Below are positions 8,189 to 17,744 of a DNA stretch of 64,000 bases, piece after piece; the first letter of the stretch is position 1, and each line of letters starts with the position of its first letter. Location of the stretch: the NCBI GenBank assembly GCA_000733415.1, contig KL662192.1, forward strand, positions 1,467,786 to 1,531,785, written 5' to 3'. A program made the position numbers and the translations under genes. This DNA comes from [Leptolyngbya] sp. JSC-1 (lineage in GTDB: Bacteria > Cyanobacteriota > Cyanobacteriia > Elainellales > Elainellaceae). The notes under the pieces were generated by a model. That model was not told where the DNA came from. It saw only the letters and a list, made by a program, of their open reading frames with translations, and ran no database searches.

Positions 8189-9268
8189 CTATAGCGTCAC
8201 TATTACCGCCTGAAGTTCCTTTGCCTTTTCCTCAGGCAGCGCATCGTTCGCAAACATACCCGCAGCCAGCTCGGTACCCGCCAGATACTTGAGCCGGTTT
8301 TGGGTGCGATAGGGTGGATAGAATTCCGCATGTAGGTGCCATTCTGGATGGGAACCCTGGGTTGGGGCTTGGAACCAGGCCATCAGATAGGGAAAGGGGC
8401 GATTCCAGAGGCCGTCATACTTCAACGTCACGGTTTTCAGTGCTTTGGCTAAGCCCTGCCGCTGTTGAGGAGATAAATCACTCAGGGTGGCAACTGGGTC
8501 AATGGGTGCTAGCCAAACCTCGTAGGGATAGCGGGCACAGCTTGGCACAAAGGCAATGGCAGCGTCATCCTGGTAGAGAATGCGCTGATTGTCCTCAATC
8601 TCTTTCTGAATTAAATCCTGCAATAGTCCTCGTTGATGTTTTTTGTAATATTCTTGTTGACATTGCTGCATACGTGCCGGTACAGGCGGCACAAACGGAT
8701 AGGCGTAAATTTGACCGTGGGGATGGTGTAGTGTTACTCCTACCTCGACACCTTTGTTTTCAAATGGTAAGACATATTGAATCTCAGCATGACGGCTAAT
8801 TACCTGCGTCCGGTCAGCCCAAACTTCTAACAGCAGTTCCAGATGATCTAACGGCAGCAGACTCAGGTAGGATTGAGGATCTTGGGTAAACACAACCACT
8901 TCGCAAATGCCCTGAGCGGGTAAGGTGGGTACAATGCTGGGGGGCGGATCATGGGCAGCCAGCGTCAACGAGGGAAAGCGGTTGTCGAACACGGCAATGT
9001 CGTACTCTCCCTGGGGTAGTTCGGTGGGGAATTTTGGGTCAATGGTGGGTGCGAGGGGATTGTATTCGGGCGGAGGCATGAAGGTCCGCCCTTGTCGATG
9101 GCTAGCATAGGCCACCCATTCGCCTCGCAGCGGATGCCAGCGCAGGTGGGGATTGGCAGTAACGGGTTCGTCACTGGGGCTGGGCGCAATAATGCCACTC
9201 GCAATGGGGGAACGGCTATAGAGCGTTAGGGTACGACCATCGGGCTTAGGCAGGGTTTGAAAATACAT
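8189..9268 (-). CDS. galT: Galactose-1-phosphate uridylyltransferase
   Basis: 359 residues, the usual length for GalT. The catalytic HPHGQ motif lies at 182-186 (VTLHHPHGQIYAYPF), and the family's DNRFPS is at about 95-100. A second histidine-rich stretch near the C-terminus (HPEWHLHAEFYPP) is also typical. The enzyme transfers UMP between UDP-glucose and galactose-1-phosphate (Leloir pathway), yielding UDP-galactose. UDP-galactose is the substrate of the UDP-galactopyranose mutase encoded 7 kb downstream, so the two may serve the same glycan route. The gene is monocistronic, divergent from the DUF4383 gene. Confidence 0.93.
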   Translation of the reverse strand: MYFQTLPKPDGRTLTLYSRSPIASGIIAPSPSDEPVTANPHLRWHPLRGEWVAYASHRQGRTFMPPPEYNPLAPTIDPKFPTELPQGEYDIAVFDNRFPSLTLAAHDPPPSIVPTLPAQGICEVVVFTQDPQSYLSLLPLDHLELLLEVWADRTQVISRHAEIQYVLPFENKGVEVGVTLHHPHGQIYAYPFVPPVPARMQQCQQEYYKKHQRGLLQDLIQKEIEDNQRILYQDDAAIAFVPSCARYPYEVWLAPIDPVATLSDLSPQQRQGLAKALKTVTLKYDGLWNRPFPYLMAWFQAPTQGSHPEWHLHAEFYPPYRTQNRLKYLAGTELAAGMFANDALPEEKAKELQAVIVTL

Positions 9269-9635
9269 GCTCGGTTTCTGAAAGGTTGAAAAGGTTGAAT
9301 AGGTACCATTTTGGCTTCTAGGCTATTTCAATCATGGCTGAATCTGATTTAGTTTGGTCTGATTGATGGAGCAGTTCTAAAAATTCCCACCTTGGGCAGA
9401 CTAATTTTTTCTCGGTTTTAGCGCAGACTAAAAGCAGCTAAAGGCTAATCTAGATTCTCAATAGCGTTATACAAATTCTTCAAGTAAAAATTACCAAGAA
9501 TTGCCCCTCTACATCTTCAGAAATTGGCATTGGTGGAGGTAGGTGCCAGGAATCACGCCGGTATAAATCCTACTGTTTTTAGTTCTAACTTTTAGCTTTA
9601 GCAATTTTAGCTTTGACGATCAATTACAACGGAGC
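9269..9635. other. Intergenic region between galT and the DUF4383 gene
   Basis: AT-rich divergent promoter region of 367 bp. I see several AGCTTTAGC-like short repeats near 9580-9615 but no ORF, RNA gene or convincing operator. Confidence 0.3.
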
Positions 9636-10103
9636 ATGACTATGGGAGCACGCTATTTCGCTTTAATTAGCGGTATTATCTATCTTTTGATTGGCATCTT
9701 TGGATTTGTTCCAGGCATGGTTGCCACGCCGGGCACAGGTGGACCTGAAGTGGTTCTAAATGAAGGTTACGGCTACCTGCTCAACCTATTTCCGATTAAT
9801 GTCCTCCATAATATTGTTCATCTGGCCGTTGGTGCCTGGGGGTTATTTGCCTACCGCAGCTATATCCAGGCTCGCACCTACTCACGCGGTTTGGCCATTT
9901 TCTATGGCATTTTAGCTGTGATGGGACTGTTGCCGGTACTGAACACCATGTTTGGCTTGATTCCCATCTTTGGTCATAATGTCTGGCTACATGCCCTGAC
10001 TGCTGCCATTGCTGCCTACTTTGGGTTCAAGACGCCTACCCCTGCCGATATCCGCGAGCATGAACGCGAGGTGGTAACGGGCCGTTCTCGTGGGCGTTTT
10101 TGA
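9636..10103 (+). CDS. DUF4383 domain membrane protein
   Basis: 155 residues with about four hydrophobic segments: 6-27, 54-72, 86-110 and 118-137. The FALISGIIYLLIGIFGFVPG start and LHNIVHLAVGAWGL motif are typical of DUF4383. An inner-membrane protein of unknown function, often found among stress-responsive genes. It ends before a convergent hairpin terminator shared with the GH2 gene. Confidence 0.8.
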   Translation: MTMGARYFALISGIIYLLIGIFGFVPGMVATPGTGGPEVVLNEGYGYLLNLFPINVLHNIVHLAVGAWGLFAYRSYIQARTYSRGLAIFYGILAVMGLLPVLNTMFGLIPIFGHNVWLHALTAAIAAYFGFKTPTPADIREHEREVVTGRSRGRF

Positions 10104-10140
10104 GTTGGCTGATCTGGCTTCGCAACGGGCTTTATAAGTA

Positions 10141-10181
10141 GCTATACCTGGCGCTTGAATTTAATCGAGTTCAGGTATAGC
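10141..10181. terminator. Bidirectional terminator hairpin
   Basis: GCTATACCTG (10141-10150) and CAGGTATAGC (10172-10181) are perfect 10-bp arms, followed on the plus strand by CTTGTTTTGG. It sits between convergent genes (DUF4383 and GH2), fitting a shared terminator. Confidence 0.7.
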
Positions 10182-10206
10182 CTTGTTTTGGCTGGTATGT
10201 TGAACT

Positions 10207-12156
10207 TCAGTGACACTGGTTACCACAGTGCAACTGAGTGTGAATTGAGTTTGACGACCCCTCCAGGTGAACGGTTGTTAACACGGTGGGTTGTGATGTG
10301 CTCCAGCCCATTGTGGCGGCTCGAATTGCCTCAAGCGGGAATTTGGGGGTGCGGTCGGCATAGAGCAAACCGTTGGCTTCTTGGAATGTGTCGGTTAACT
10401 GGGTGTAGCAGAAACCGCTAAACAGTTCGATTTGGTTCACGGCAGTTAGAAGGGCGGTGTAGCGAGTTTGCAGCTCAGATACTTCTGCAGAACGCACATA
10501 GCCCCAAATGCTGTGATCGTCTGGTTTACCATAGGCGATGCCGCCAAATTCGGTTAGCATAATCGGCTGGCCTTGATGGGGGTAGCCATCTAGGGTTAAT
10601 ACTCGCCCACCCGGACGCTGGCGATCAAACAAATCGGACAACTTCACTTCTGGGCCATAGCGGTTGATTAGCTGAACCGGATTATTGTCATAGTCGTGGA
10701 TAGCAAGGATATCGGTAGCTGTACTTTCCCAGCCGTCGTTGCCCACTACCGGGCGGGTTGAATCGAGGGCTTTGGTGAGGTGGTAAAGGGCTTGCACATA
10801 GTTGCGGTGGGCAGGAGTGGCGGTCAGATCGGGAACGCCCCAGGATTCGTTAAATGGCACCCAAACCACAATACAGGGGTGGCTAGCGTCTCGTTTGATC
10901 ACTTCAGCCCACTCTTTCATCATTCGTTCTACGGCTTTGGGCGTGAACCGATAGGCGCTTGGCATTTCTTCCCATACCAATAGCCCCAGCACATCGGCCC
11001 AGTAAAGGAAACGAGGATCTTCTACTTTTTGGTGTTTGCGGACGCCGTTGAACCCCATTTGCTTCACCAACTCCACATCCCGCTGCAAGGCTTCCCCGGA
11101 AGGAGGTGTCATTAGCGATTCTGGCCAATAGCCCTGGTCGAGGACGAGCCGTAAATAGTAAGGTTGTCCATTGAGCATAAACCGATCGCGATGGATGCTG
11201 ACGGTGCGCATGGCGGTGTAGGACTGCACCTGATCTAGCAGCTGGTTGTTTTGCCAGAGCTGGACCTCAGCCTGGATCAGCGTCGGTTTTTCTGGACTCC
11301 AGAGCAGTTCGTTGCGGTAGTCGTCGATGCCCGGATCGGAGAGGGCAATGCGGCGATGGATTTCTCCGTTCAGCACTTCGTAGGTGTCATTGACCAGCAA
11401 CTGTTTGCCCGCCGTGAGCTTGACTTTGATTTGCACATTCTCTTGCTGCTGCCCAGTCACAAAAGCTTCAAAGCCAATTTCCCACCGTTCAAAATGGGGC
11501 GTCCAGCGAATCGAGTCGATGTAGGTTGCTGGCACTTGCTCGACCCATACCGTTTGCCAGATGCCGCTCGTGCGGGGATACCAGATGCTATGGGGATGCA
11601 ACTGCCAGTCCTGTTTGCCGCGAGGCTTGGCCAGATCAAACGGATCATCCTCGGCCCAAACCGTAACTCGTTGCTTGCCATCGGGATTCAGTACGGCAGT
11701 AATATCAGCACTAAAAGGAGTATGACCGCCTTCGTGCTCTGCCACAAATTGGTCATTGACCCAAACCCGAGCGCGATAGTCTACTGCGCCGAAATGCAGC
11801 AGCACCCGTTTGCCAATCGATGCTACAGCAGTTGGAACATCTTGGACATCGATAGATGGCAGCTCAAATTCTCGTTCGTACCAGCAGTTGGGATGAAAGC
11901 CGGTATCATAAATCCCACTTTGGATAGATTCGGGCGCAAACGGAACCTCGATAATATGCGTCCAGGTTGTGATGTCGTTTGGTTGACGGTAGTCTCCAGC
12001 ATCGTCAAAGCTAAACTTCCACGGACCGTTAAGGCACAGCCAGTTAGATCGCTGCAGTTGCGGGCGCGGGTAAGCCATATCAGGCAGGTTCAAAGTGTCT
12101 GAGTTTGAGATGACGCAAGGTTGGGTGTCCTCAAGACATTTGCCAAATGCTTTCAT
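10207..12156 (-). CDS. Glycoside hydrolase family 2 protein (beta-galactosidase/glucuronidase type)
   Basis: 649 residues. A GH2 N-terminal jelly-roll covers about 28-205 (WLCLNGPWKFSFDD), an Ig-like domain about 210-315, and a TIM barrel from about 320. Acid/base Glu437 lies in VWVPFNESWG and nucleophile Glu536 in IMLTEFGG, both intact. There is no signal peptide, so it is probably cytoplasmic. An alternative start at Met27 (MAYPRPQLQ) is plausible. GH2 includes beta-galactosidases, glucuronidases, mannosidases and some galactofuranosidases; the galT/UGM neighbourhood favours a galactoside, but substrate cannot be read from sequence. Confidence 0.88.
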   Translation of the reverse strand: MKAFGKCLEDTQPCVISNSDTLNLPDMAYPRPQLQRSNWLCLNGPWKFSFDDAGDYRQPNDITTWTHIIEVPFAPESIQSGIYDTGFHPNCWYEREFELPSIDVQDVPTAVASIGKRVLLHFGAVDYRARVWVNDQFVAEHEGGHTPFSADITAVLNPDGKQRVTVWAEDDPFDLAKPRGKQDWQLHPHSIWYPRTSGIWQTVWVEQVPATYIDSIRWTPHFERWEIGFEAFVTGQQQENVQIKVKLTAGKQLLVNDTYEVLNGEIHRRIALSDPGIDDYRNELLWSPEKPTLIQAEVQLWQNNQLLDQVQSYTAMRTVSIHRDRFMLNGQPYYLRLVLDQGYWPESLMTPPSGEALQRDVELVKQMGFNGVRKHQKVEDPRFLYWADVLGLLVWEEMPSAYRFTPKAVERMMKEWAEVIKRDASHPCIVVWVPFNESWGVPDLTATPAHRNYVQALYHLTKALDSTRPVVGNDGWESTATDILAIHDYDNNPVQLINRYGPEVKLSDLFDRQRPGGRVLTLDGYPHQGQPIMLTEFGGIAYGKPDDHSIWGYVRSAEVSELQTRYTALLTAVNQIELFSGFCYTQLTDTFQEANGLLYADRTPKFPLEAIRAATMGWSTSQPTVLTTVHLEGSSNSIHTQLHCGNQCH

Positions 12157-12823
12157 CAGATTCCTACTGTCTCTTGAAAGGGGATTCTCTTTAGGCTAGA
12201 AGATAAGGTGGTTTATTACAAATCGCTTTATCTTCCTTTCTCTATGGTATCCCCGGATTTTGGAGAATATTTACGTTTCAACCCAATTTTTAGTCGTTGT
12301 TTTTCAGTTCAAGTGCCGATTTGGGTCGAATTAGCTCGGATGGGTTGGTTTGAGTGAATTTCAGCAGCTAAGCGAAAAAGAATTCAATTTGTAAATCTGT
12401 AACGTGTTTGTTAACACAATAGCTCTCAATATTTTGATATATGTCTAAATATTGACGAAAGAAAAACAAAGAACAAACTTTTTTTACAATTTAGCGAAAA
12501 GTAAACTGTCTGCTCTCGACCGAGCGGAATAATAGAAAACGGTATTTCTGATTACTTCGTCGGCTTACAGCCTTTTCCAGGCTAATGAAGTACAAAAAAT
12601 GGGGTGCAGGGGCACGGCTCCTGCGTGGGGGCAAAGCCCTCCACTCCTCGTACCTTACCAGAATGGAAAAAGCTATATAACTTTATAACTTTGTGAGGCT
12701 ATGACTTGTCAGGTTCGTCGGGGGGTCTTGGTCCTTGGGGAGTACACGGCCTTGGGGAGCAGACAGAGCATCAGGGGTACCCAGAGAACTAATCACCTAT
12801 CGCCACAAAAAACTCATGATTCT
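12157..12823. repeat. Intergenic region with a double-hairpin repeat (about 12606-12646)
   Basis: The GH2/PhyH divergent gap is AT-rich up to about 12600. It then carries two adjacent GC-rich hairpins: GCAGG/CCTGC (12606-12624) and GTGGGGGC/GCCCTCCAC-like arms (about 12624-12643). This recalls dispersed hairpin repeats common in cyanobacterial intergenic DNA. No other gene is seen in the gap. Confidence 0.4.
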
Positions 12824-13630
12824 ATGGTTCAAACTATCCCTACTGCTCACTTCACGACCGATGATCTAGATCAACTGGCCGCAGACCTGAATCGAGATGG
12901 CATCTGTATTCTGCGCGGTCTGTTGGATCAAAAGCTAATTCAAGTGTGGGCTACTGCCTTTGAGCAGTTGTTTCAGCAGCGGCAACAACAGCCTGGTGGT
13001 CTGGCTCCGCGGGAACAGGCTCGCTATTATCTGACGCTGCCCTGGGTAGCTCCGTTTGCTGATGCGGCTGTGTTTGCTAATCCGGTGATTTTGGCAGTGC
13101 TGGATCGGGTTTTTGCTCAAGAATATCACTTGGTGCAGCTAGGAGCGGATGTACCGGTGCAGGGATCTCAGTATCAGGAGATTCACCGGGATTTTCGTCC
13201 GCTGTTTTCTGACCAGATTGTGACGCCGCTCTATGCCTTGGCGGTCAATTTTCCGCTCGTGGAGGTAACAGCCGAGAATGGCCCCTTCCAGATGGCGCGA
13301 GGCACTCATGTTTTGTCGCGGCAAGCTGGACTTGCGAAAATTCAGTCTGGAGAAATTCCGATCGAGTCATTCTACTTGCAGCCGGGGGATGTGATGATTC
13401 GCTCACCGCTGGCTTTGCATCGAGGCTCCCCCAACCGTAGCGACCAGCCCCGGCCTATGATTGTGATGGGCTATGCGATGCACTGGCTGCACACGCCAAA
13501 AGTAGAGCTGACGCTACCTCACGATTACTACAGCCGCCTGCCGAAACCGACTAGAGAACTACTGCGCTGCCAGGTTGTGGAGCAGTTGCCCTTTCAGCAG
13601 ATTGAAACTTATATTAATTTCAAGTATTAA
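12824..13630 (+). CDS. Phytanoyl-CoA dioxygenase (PhyH) family protein
   Basis: I chose ATG 12824 (MVQTIPTAHF, 268 aa) over the open frame reaching 12701, whose extra 41 residues look like translated noncoding DNA. Fe(II)/2-oxoglutarate oxygenase signatures are present: H-x-D in EIHRDFRPLF, the distal His in ALHRGSPNRS and the following Arg for 2-oxoglutarate. Family members hydroxylate many small molecules and natural products; the substrate is unknown. The stop codon overlaps the GH43 start (TAATG), so the two are co-translated, which suggests the oxygenase acts on a sugar-related substrate. Confidence 0.8.
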   Translation: MVQTIPTAHFTTDDLDQLAADLNRDGICILRGLLDQKLIQVWATAFEQLFQQRQQQPGGLAPREQARYYLTLPWVAPFADAAVFANPVILAVLDRVFAQEYHLVQLGADVPVQGSQYQEIHRDFRPLFSDQIVTPLYALAVNFPLVEVTAENGPFQMARGTHVLSRQAGLAKIQSGEIPIESFYLQPGDVMIRSPLALHRGSPNRSDQPRPMIVMGYAMHWLHTPKVELTLPHDYYSRLPKPTRELLRCQVVEQLPFQQIETYINFKY

Positions 13631-14691
13631 TGGCGGAACGACGCACCTACACCAATCCGGTTTACGCGGGCTACTTTGCCGATCCTTTTGCCTGGGAACA
13701 TGGTGGCACCTATTACGCCATCGGTACGGGTGCGCCAGAAGCGGCAGGACAGGTAGATATAGCTGTTGATCAACGAGTTGAGGAAAATAGGAACACAACC
13801 GTTGCTGCATCGGTCGATAAAGTCGGTAAAATAACGGTTGCTTCTGTCTTTCCGTTGCTATATTCGGAAGATTTTGTTACCTGGCAGTTTGCTGGTTATG
13901 CACTGGTGCGTCCCGATCCTGCTTTGGGAGATAGCTTTTGGGCACCGGAAGTTGCCTATTGCGACGGTATATTTTATCTGTATTATTCGGTGGGCTGGGA
14001 AGACAAACAGCATCAGTTGCGGGTAGCCACCAGTGAGCATCCCTTGGGTCCCTATCACGACATCGGCTCACCGCTGCTACAAACCGATCCCCCCTTTGCG
14101 ATTGATCCCCATCCGTTTCGGGATGGCGATGGACAATGGTACCTGTTTTATGCTTGTGACTTTTTAGACACCGCAGCCGGTGCCAGATCCGGTACGGCCC
14201 TGAAGGTAGACCGATTGGTCAACATGACCCAGCTTGCCGGAGAAAGTAGGGTTGTGCTACGAGCACGCTCAGACTGGCAGCGCTTTTTGGCAAGCCGTTC
14301 CATGTACGGCGGTATCTATGATTGGCATACTCTGGAAGGCCCCTGTGTTCGGAAGCATGCCGGTCGTTACTACTGCTTTTACAGCGGTGGGCGCTGGGAA
14401 ACTGAGAGCTATGGAGTTGATTACGGAGTAGCCGATACGGTGATGGGTGACTACTCTGATGCTGGGAATGAATCCGGTCCGCGAGTGCTGCGTTCAATCC
14501 CAGATCGGGTACTGGGACCGGGGCACAATTCAATCGTGGTTTCACCCGATCATCAGGATGAATATATCGTTTACCATGCATGGAATCAATCGAAGACAAA
14601 GCGACAAATGTGCTTAGACAAGCTAATTTGGACGCCGGATGGCCCCCGCTGTCTGGGTCCTACCTGGCTACCGCAAACTATCAATAGCTGA
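13630..14691 (+). CDS. Glycoside hydrolase family 43 protein
   Basis: 353 residues in the five-bladed propeller style of GH43: FADPFAWEHGGTYYAIGTG (Asp18 region, catalytic base), DSFWAPEVAYCDGIFYLYYS (pKa-modulating region), AIDPHPFRDGDGQWYLFYA, and VLGPGHNSIVVSP near the C-terminus. No signal peptide. GH43 enzymes cleave arabinofuranosides, xylosides or galactans, and one subgroup cleaves galactofuranosides. Overlapping the PhyH gene and lying just upstream of a UDP-galactopyranose mutase, it may trim furanose residues. Substrate is inference. Confidence 0.82.
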   Translation: MAERRTYTNPVYAGYFADPFAWEHGGTYYAIGTGAPEAAGQVDIAVDQRVEENRNTTVAASVDKVGKITVASVFPLLYSEDFVTWQFAGYALVRPDPALGDSFWAPEVAYCDGIFYLYYSVGWEDKQHQLRVATSEHPLGPYHDIGSPLLQTDPPFAIDPHPFRDGDGQWYLFYACDFLDTAAGARSGTALKVDRLVNMTQLAGESRVVLRARSDWQRFLASRSMYGGIYDWHTLEGPCVRKHAGRYYCFYSGGRWETESYGVDYGVADTVMGDYSDAGNESGPRVLRSIPDRVLGPGHNSIVVSPDHQDEYIVYHAWNQSKTKRQMCLDKLIWTPDGPRCLGPTWLPQTINS

Positions 14692-15086
14692 TAGCTGTAT
14701 TTCTAATAACAGATTAATTTAGCTAAATTCTATTCTCTAGTTAGAGGACCTGATTTGCTGCTCTTGTTTCCTTAGGTAGAAGCATAATAATTATAAACGC
14801 ATTCTTATATAGTAAGAGCATATCACCAAGAATTGATGGTGAAAATCTTCATCCGTGGCGATAGAGCTTCACGGCGACTGATCGAACAAACAATTTCCTG
14901 AGCTTATTCTAGATATTCCCCTGGGATATTTATTCTGATCTTTTGGACCGTTGCTTCGGGCTGTTACTTTCACCTCTGTCAATCTGCTTCGGATCCTTGC
15001 TTTGAATTCTTGATTCAAAAATGGGGACAAATCTGGCTCAACATGAGTAACGCCGGTGATCAACGTAAAGTAATTGGGATCAAACA
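14692..15086. other. Intergenic leader upstream of the glycosyltransferase-UGM gene
   Basis: 395 bp without a credible ORF. A small hairpin TCACCA/TGGTGA lies at 14823-14841 and CCGTG/CACGG arms occur near 14853-14876. A long 5' leader or promoter region is likely; no riboswitch is recognised. Confidence 0.3.
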
Positions 15087-17708
15087 ATGACTCAACCTAA
15101 TATGCAAAATACTAATCCGAAAAATGGCAATGGCGATTACGGCTCTAATCGTTCTCATAACCCAGACGCTCAACCTAATTTGCAGAATGGAAGCGCATCG
15201 GCTAATCCGCTTGCCTCTAGAAGTTTATATCTATCTAGCCCCCAATTTACTGACTCATTGGCTGATTCGTTGTCTACCCAGACGGCAGCTCGTCCAACGG
15301 CCACTGGCCTTCCCGATCTAGTTTGCTTATCTCACTTGCGCTGGAACTTTGTGTTTCAACGGCCTCAACATTTGCTAACGCGCTGTGCTCAAGCTCGACG
15401 AGTTTTCTTTATCGAAGAACCGATCGTGCAGCCGCAGATTTTGGCCCATGTGCAAGTGAGCAATCCGGTTGGCAATGTGTGGGTCGTGGTGCCCCATTTG
15501 CCAGAAGGGTTGAGTGAAGCTGCAATGCAGACTACTCAACGATTGTTGCTAGACAATCTATTTTCAGAGCACAGCATTCAGCACTATATTTGCTGGTACT
15601 ACACTCCAATGGCGTTGTCGTTTACTGAACATTTGCAGCCGTTGCTAGTAGTGTATGACTGTATGGATGAGCTGTCAGCCTTTAAAAACGCTCCTGCTGC
15701 CCTCAAAAATCGTGAGACTCAACTTTTGCAACGAGCCGATCTGGTATTTACTGGCGGTCAGAGCCTGTATGCAGTCAAGCGCGATCAGCACCCGAATGTT
15801 TATGCGTTTCCTAGCAGTGTAGATGTGCCCCATTTTGCCCAAGCTCGCATTCGCACTCAGGAGCCACCCGATCAGGCTGCTATTCCCCATCCTCGGCTCG
15901 GTTTCTTTGGTGTGATTGACGAGCGTATGGATATTGAACTGCTGGCAGGCGTGGCCGAAGCTCGACCAGATTGGCATTTGGTGATTATTGGCCCGGTGGT
16001 TAAAATTGATCCGGCCAGCTTACCTCAGAAAGACAACATTCACTATTTGGGTGCTAAAGACTACCAGGCATTACCGACCTACTTGGCAGGCTGGGATCTG
16101 GCCATGCTGCCCTTTGCCCGCAATGAGTCTACCCGTTTCATTAGCCCTACCAAAACACCAGAATATTTGGCTGCGGGGAAACCGGTTGTATCGACCTCTA
16201 TTCAAGATGTGGTGCGTCCCTATGGGCAGCAGGGCATGGTGTATATCGCTGATACGGTTCCTGAGTTCGTGGTCGCTGCCGATATCGCTATGCAAATGGA
16301 TGTTCATCAGTCGGGTTGGCTCAGCCGGGTTGATGCGTTTCTAGAACAAATTTCCTGGGACCGCACCTGGGCCTCGATGTTGAAGTTGATCGAGGAGACA
16401 ATCGATGCAAAACGAGCTAGTTTAACAGATGGAAGCAGGTCGAATAGTGCTGGTGCTTACAGTAATGGCGATGTTGGTGTTAATATCAAGAATGGTGTTA
16501 GTAATAGCGCTGCTAGAAATAGCGCTAATGGTAAAAATAACAACGGCGAAATAGCTCAATCGGTTGGGTTGGGTGCCCCAGGAGTAGTAACGCGAGAATA
16601 TCTGTTTGACTATTTGATTGTAGGAGCCGGATTTTCTGGGAGCGTGATTGCTGAGCGGCTAGCTTCCCAATTGGGTAAGAAGGTGCTGGTCGTGGATCGG
16701 CGTAACCATATTGGAGGGAATGCTTACGATCACTATGATCAGGCGGGCATCCTGGTACACAAATACGGCCCTCATATTTTTCACACGAATTCTCGTGAGG
16801 TATTTGAGTATTTGTCTCAATTTACCGAATGGCGTTCCTATGAGCATCGCGTGCGGGCCAGTGTAGATGGACAGCTCGTTCCGATTCCGATCAACTTAGA
16901 TACTATCAATACCCTATACGGCCTTAATCTCAACTCGTTTGAAGTCGAAGATTTTCTCAAATCTTTGGCTGAACCGCGTGAGTCGATTCGCACCTCGGAA
17001 GATGTGGTGATTAGCAAAGTAGGACGGGTGCTGTACGAGAAATTTTTCCGAGGCTATACCCGCAAGCAGTGGGGACTCGATCCATCTGAGCTGGATAAGT
17101 CAGTGATTGCCCGAATTCCGACCCGCACCAATCGAGATGACCGATATTTTACTGACACCTATCAAGCAATGCCGCTGTACGGCTTTACCCAGATGTTCCA
17201 GCACATGCTGTCCCATCCCAATATCAAGGTGATGCTCAATACTGACTATCGGGAAATTGTCAAAGGGATTCCTTGCCGCGAAATGGTCTACACCGGCCCG
17301 ATCGATGAGTTTTTTGATTACCGCTATGGCAAACTGCCTTACCGCTCACTGGATTTCAAGCATGAAACTCACAACATGCCAGTCTACCAGCCTGCTCCGG
17401 TAATCAACTACCCGAACGAGCATCTCTACACTCGTGTCACCGAATTTAAGTACTTGACTGGTCAGGAGCATGCTAAAACCAGCATTGTCTACGAGTTTCC
17501 CAAGGCCGAAGGCGACCCCTACTATCCGGTACCCCGCCCAGAGAACGCCGAGATCTACAAACAATACAAAACCCTTGCTGACGCAACGCCAGGTGTATAT
17601 TTCACCGGACGTTTAGCAACCTACAAGTATTACAACATGGATCAATGCGTGGCTCAGGCACTGACAGTTTATAAGCAAATGGCTAATAAAGCGATGCTGA
17701 TGGTTTAA
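15087..17708 (+). CDS. Fusion: glycosyltransferase (GT4-like) + UDP-galactopyranose mutase
   Basis: 873 residues. Residues ~75-455 are a GT-B glycosyltransferase (LRWNFVFQRPQHLLTRCAQ, PRLGFFGVIDERMD, PTKTPEYLAAGKPVVST). Residues ~456-505 are an Asn/Gly/Ser-rich linker. From ~508 comes a full UDP-galactopyranose mutase: FAD-binding IVGAGFSGSVIAERLA, HIGGNAYDHYD, YGPHIFHTNS and a C-terminal GRLATYKYYNMDQ. UGM interconverts UDP-galactopyranose and UDP-galactofuranose. Fusing a transferase suggests substrate channelling into a Galf-containing glycan. The first ~75 residues are low-complexity and disordered. The GH1-RmlD gene follows after 6 bp or 36 bp depending on start, so the two form an operon. 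No frameshift. Confidence 0.9.
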   Translation: MTQPNMQNTNPKNGNGDYGSNRSHNPDAQPNLQNGSASANPLASRSLYLSSPQFTDSLADSLSTQTAARPTATGLPDLVCLSHLRWNFVFQRPQHLLTRCAQARRVFFIEEPIVQPQILAHVQVSNPVGNVWVVVPHLPEGLSEAAMQTTQRLLLDNLFSEHSIQHYICWYYTPMALSFTEHLQPLLVVYDCMDELSAFKNAPAALKNRETQLLQRADLVFTGGQSLYAVKRDQHPNVYAFPSSVDVPHFAQARIRTQEPPDQAAIPHPRLGFFGVIDERMDIELLAGVAEARPDWHLVIIGPVVKIDPASLPQKDNIHYLGAKDYQALPTYLAGWDLAMLPFARNESTRFISPTKTPEYLAAGKPVVSTSIQDVVRPYGQQGMVYIADTVPEFVVAADIAMQMDVHQSGWLSRVDAFLEQISWDRTWASMLKLIEETIDAKRASLTDGSRSNSAGAYSNGDVGVNIKNGVSNSAARNSANGKNNNGEIAQSVGLGAPGVVTREYLFDYLIVGAGFSGSVIAERLASQLGKKVLVVDRRNHIGGNAYDHYDQAGILVHKYGPHIFHTNSREVFEYLSQFTEWRSYEHRVRASVDGQLVPIPINLDTINTLYGLNLNSFEVEDFLKSLAEPRESIRTSEDVVISKVGRVLYEKFFRGYTRKQWGLDPSELDKSVIARIPTRTNRDDRYFTDTYQAMPLYGFTQMFQHMLSHPNIKVMLNTDYREIVKGIPCREMVYTGPIDEFFDYRYGKLPYRSLDFKHETHNMPVYQPAPVINYPNEHLYTRVTEFKYLTGQEHAKTSIVYEFPKAEGDPYYPVPRPENAEIYKQYKTLADATPGVYFTGRLATYKYYNMDQCVAQALTVYKQMANKAMLMV

Positions 17709-17744
17709 GAGCGCGTGTCTATTCGAAATACAGCAGTAAACGCT

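Noticed and set aside
12701..12823. Upstream extension of the PhyH gene
   Set aside because: The 41 extra residues are low in protein character; ATG 12824 gives a normal PhyH start.
16659..16847. ORFs inside the GT-UGM fusion on the minus strand
   Set aside because: Shadows of a clearly assigned protein; the same applies to most short ORFs within the assigned genes.
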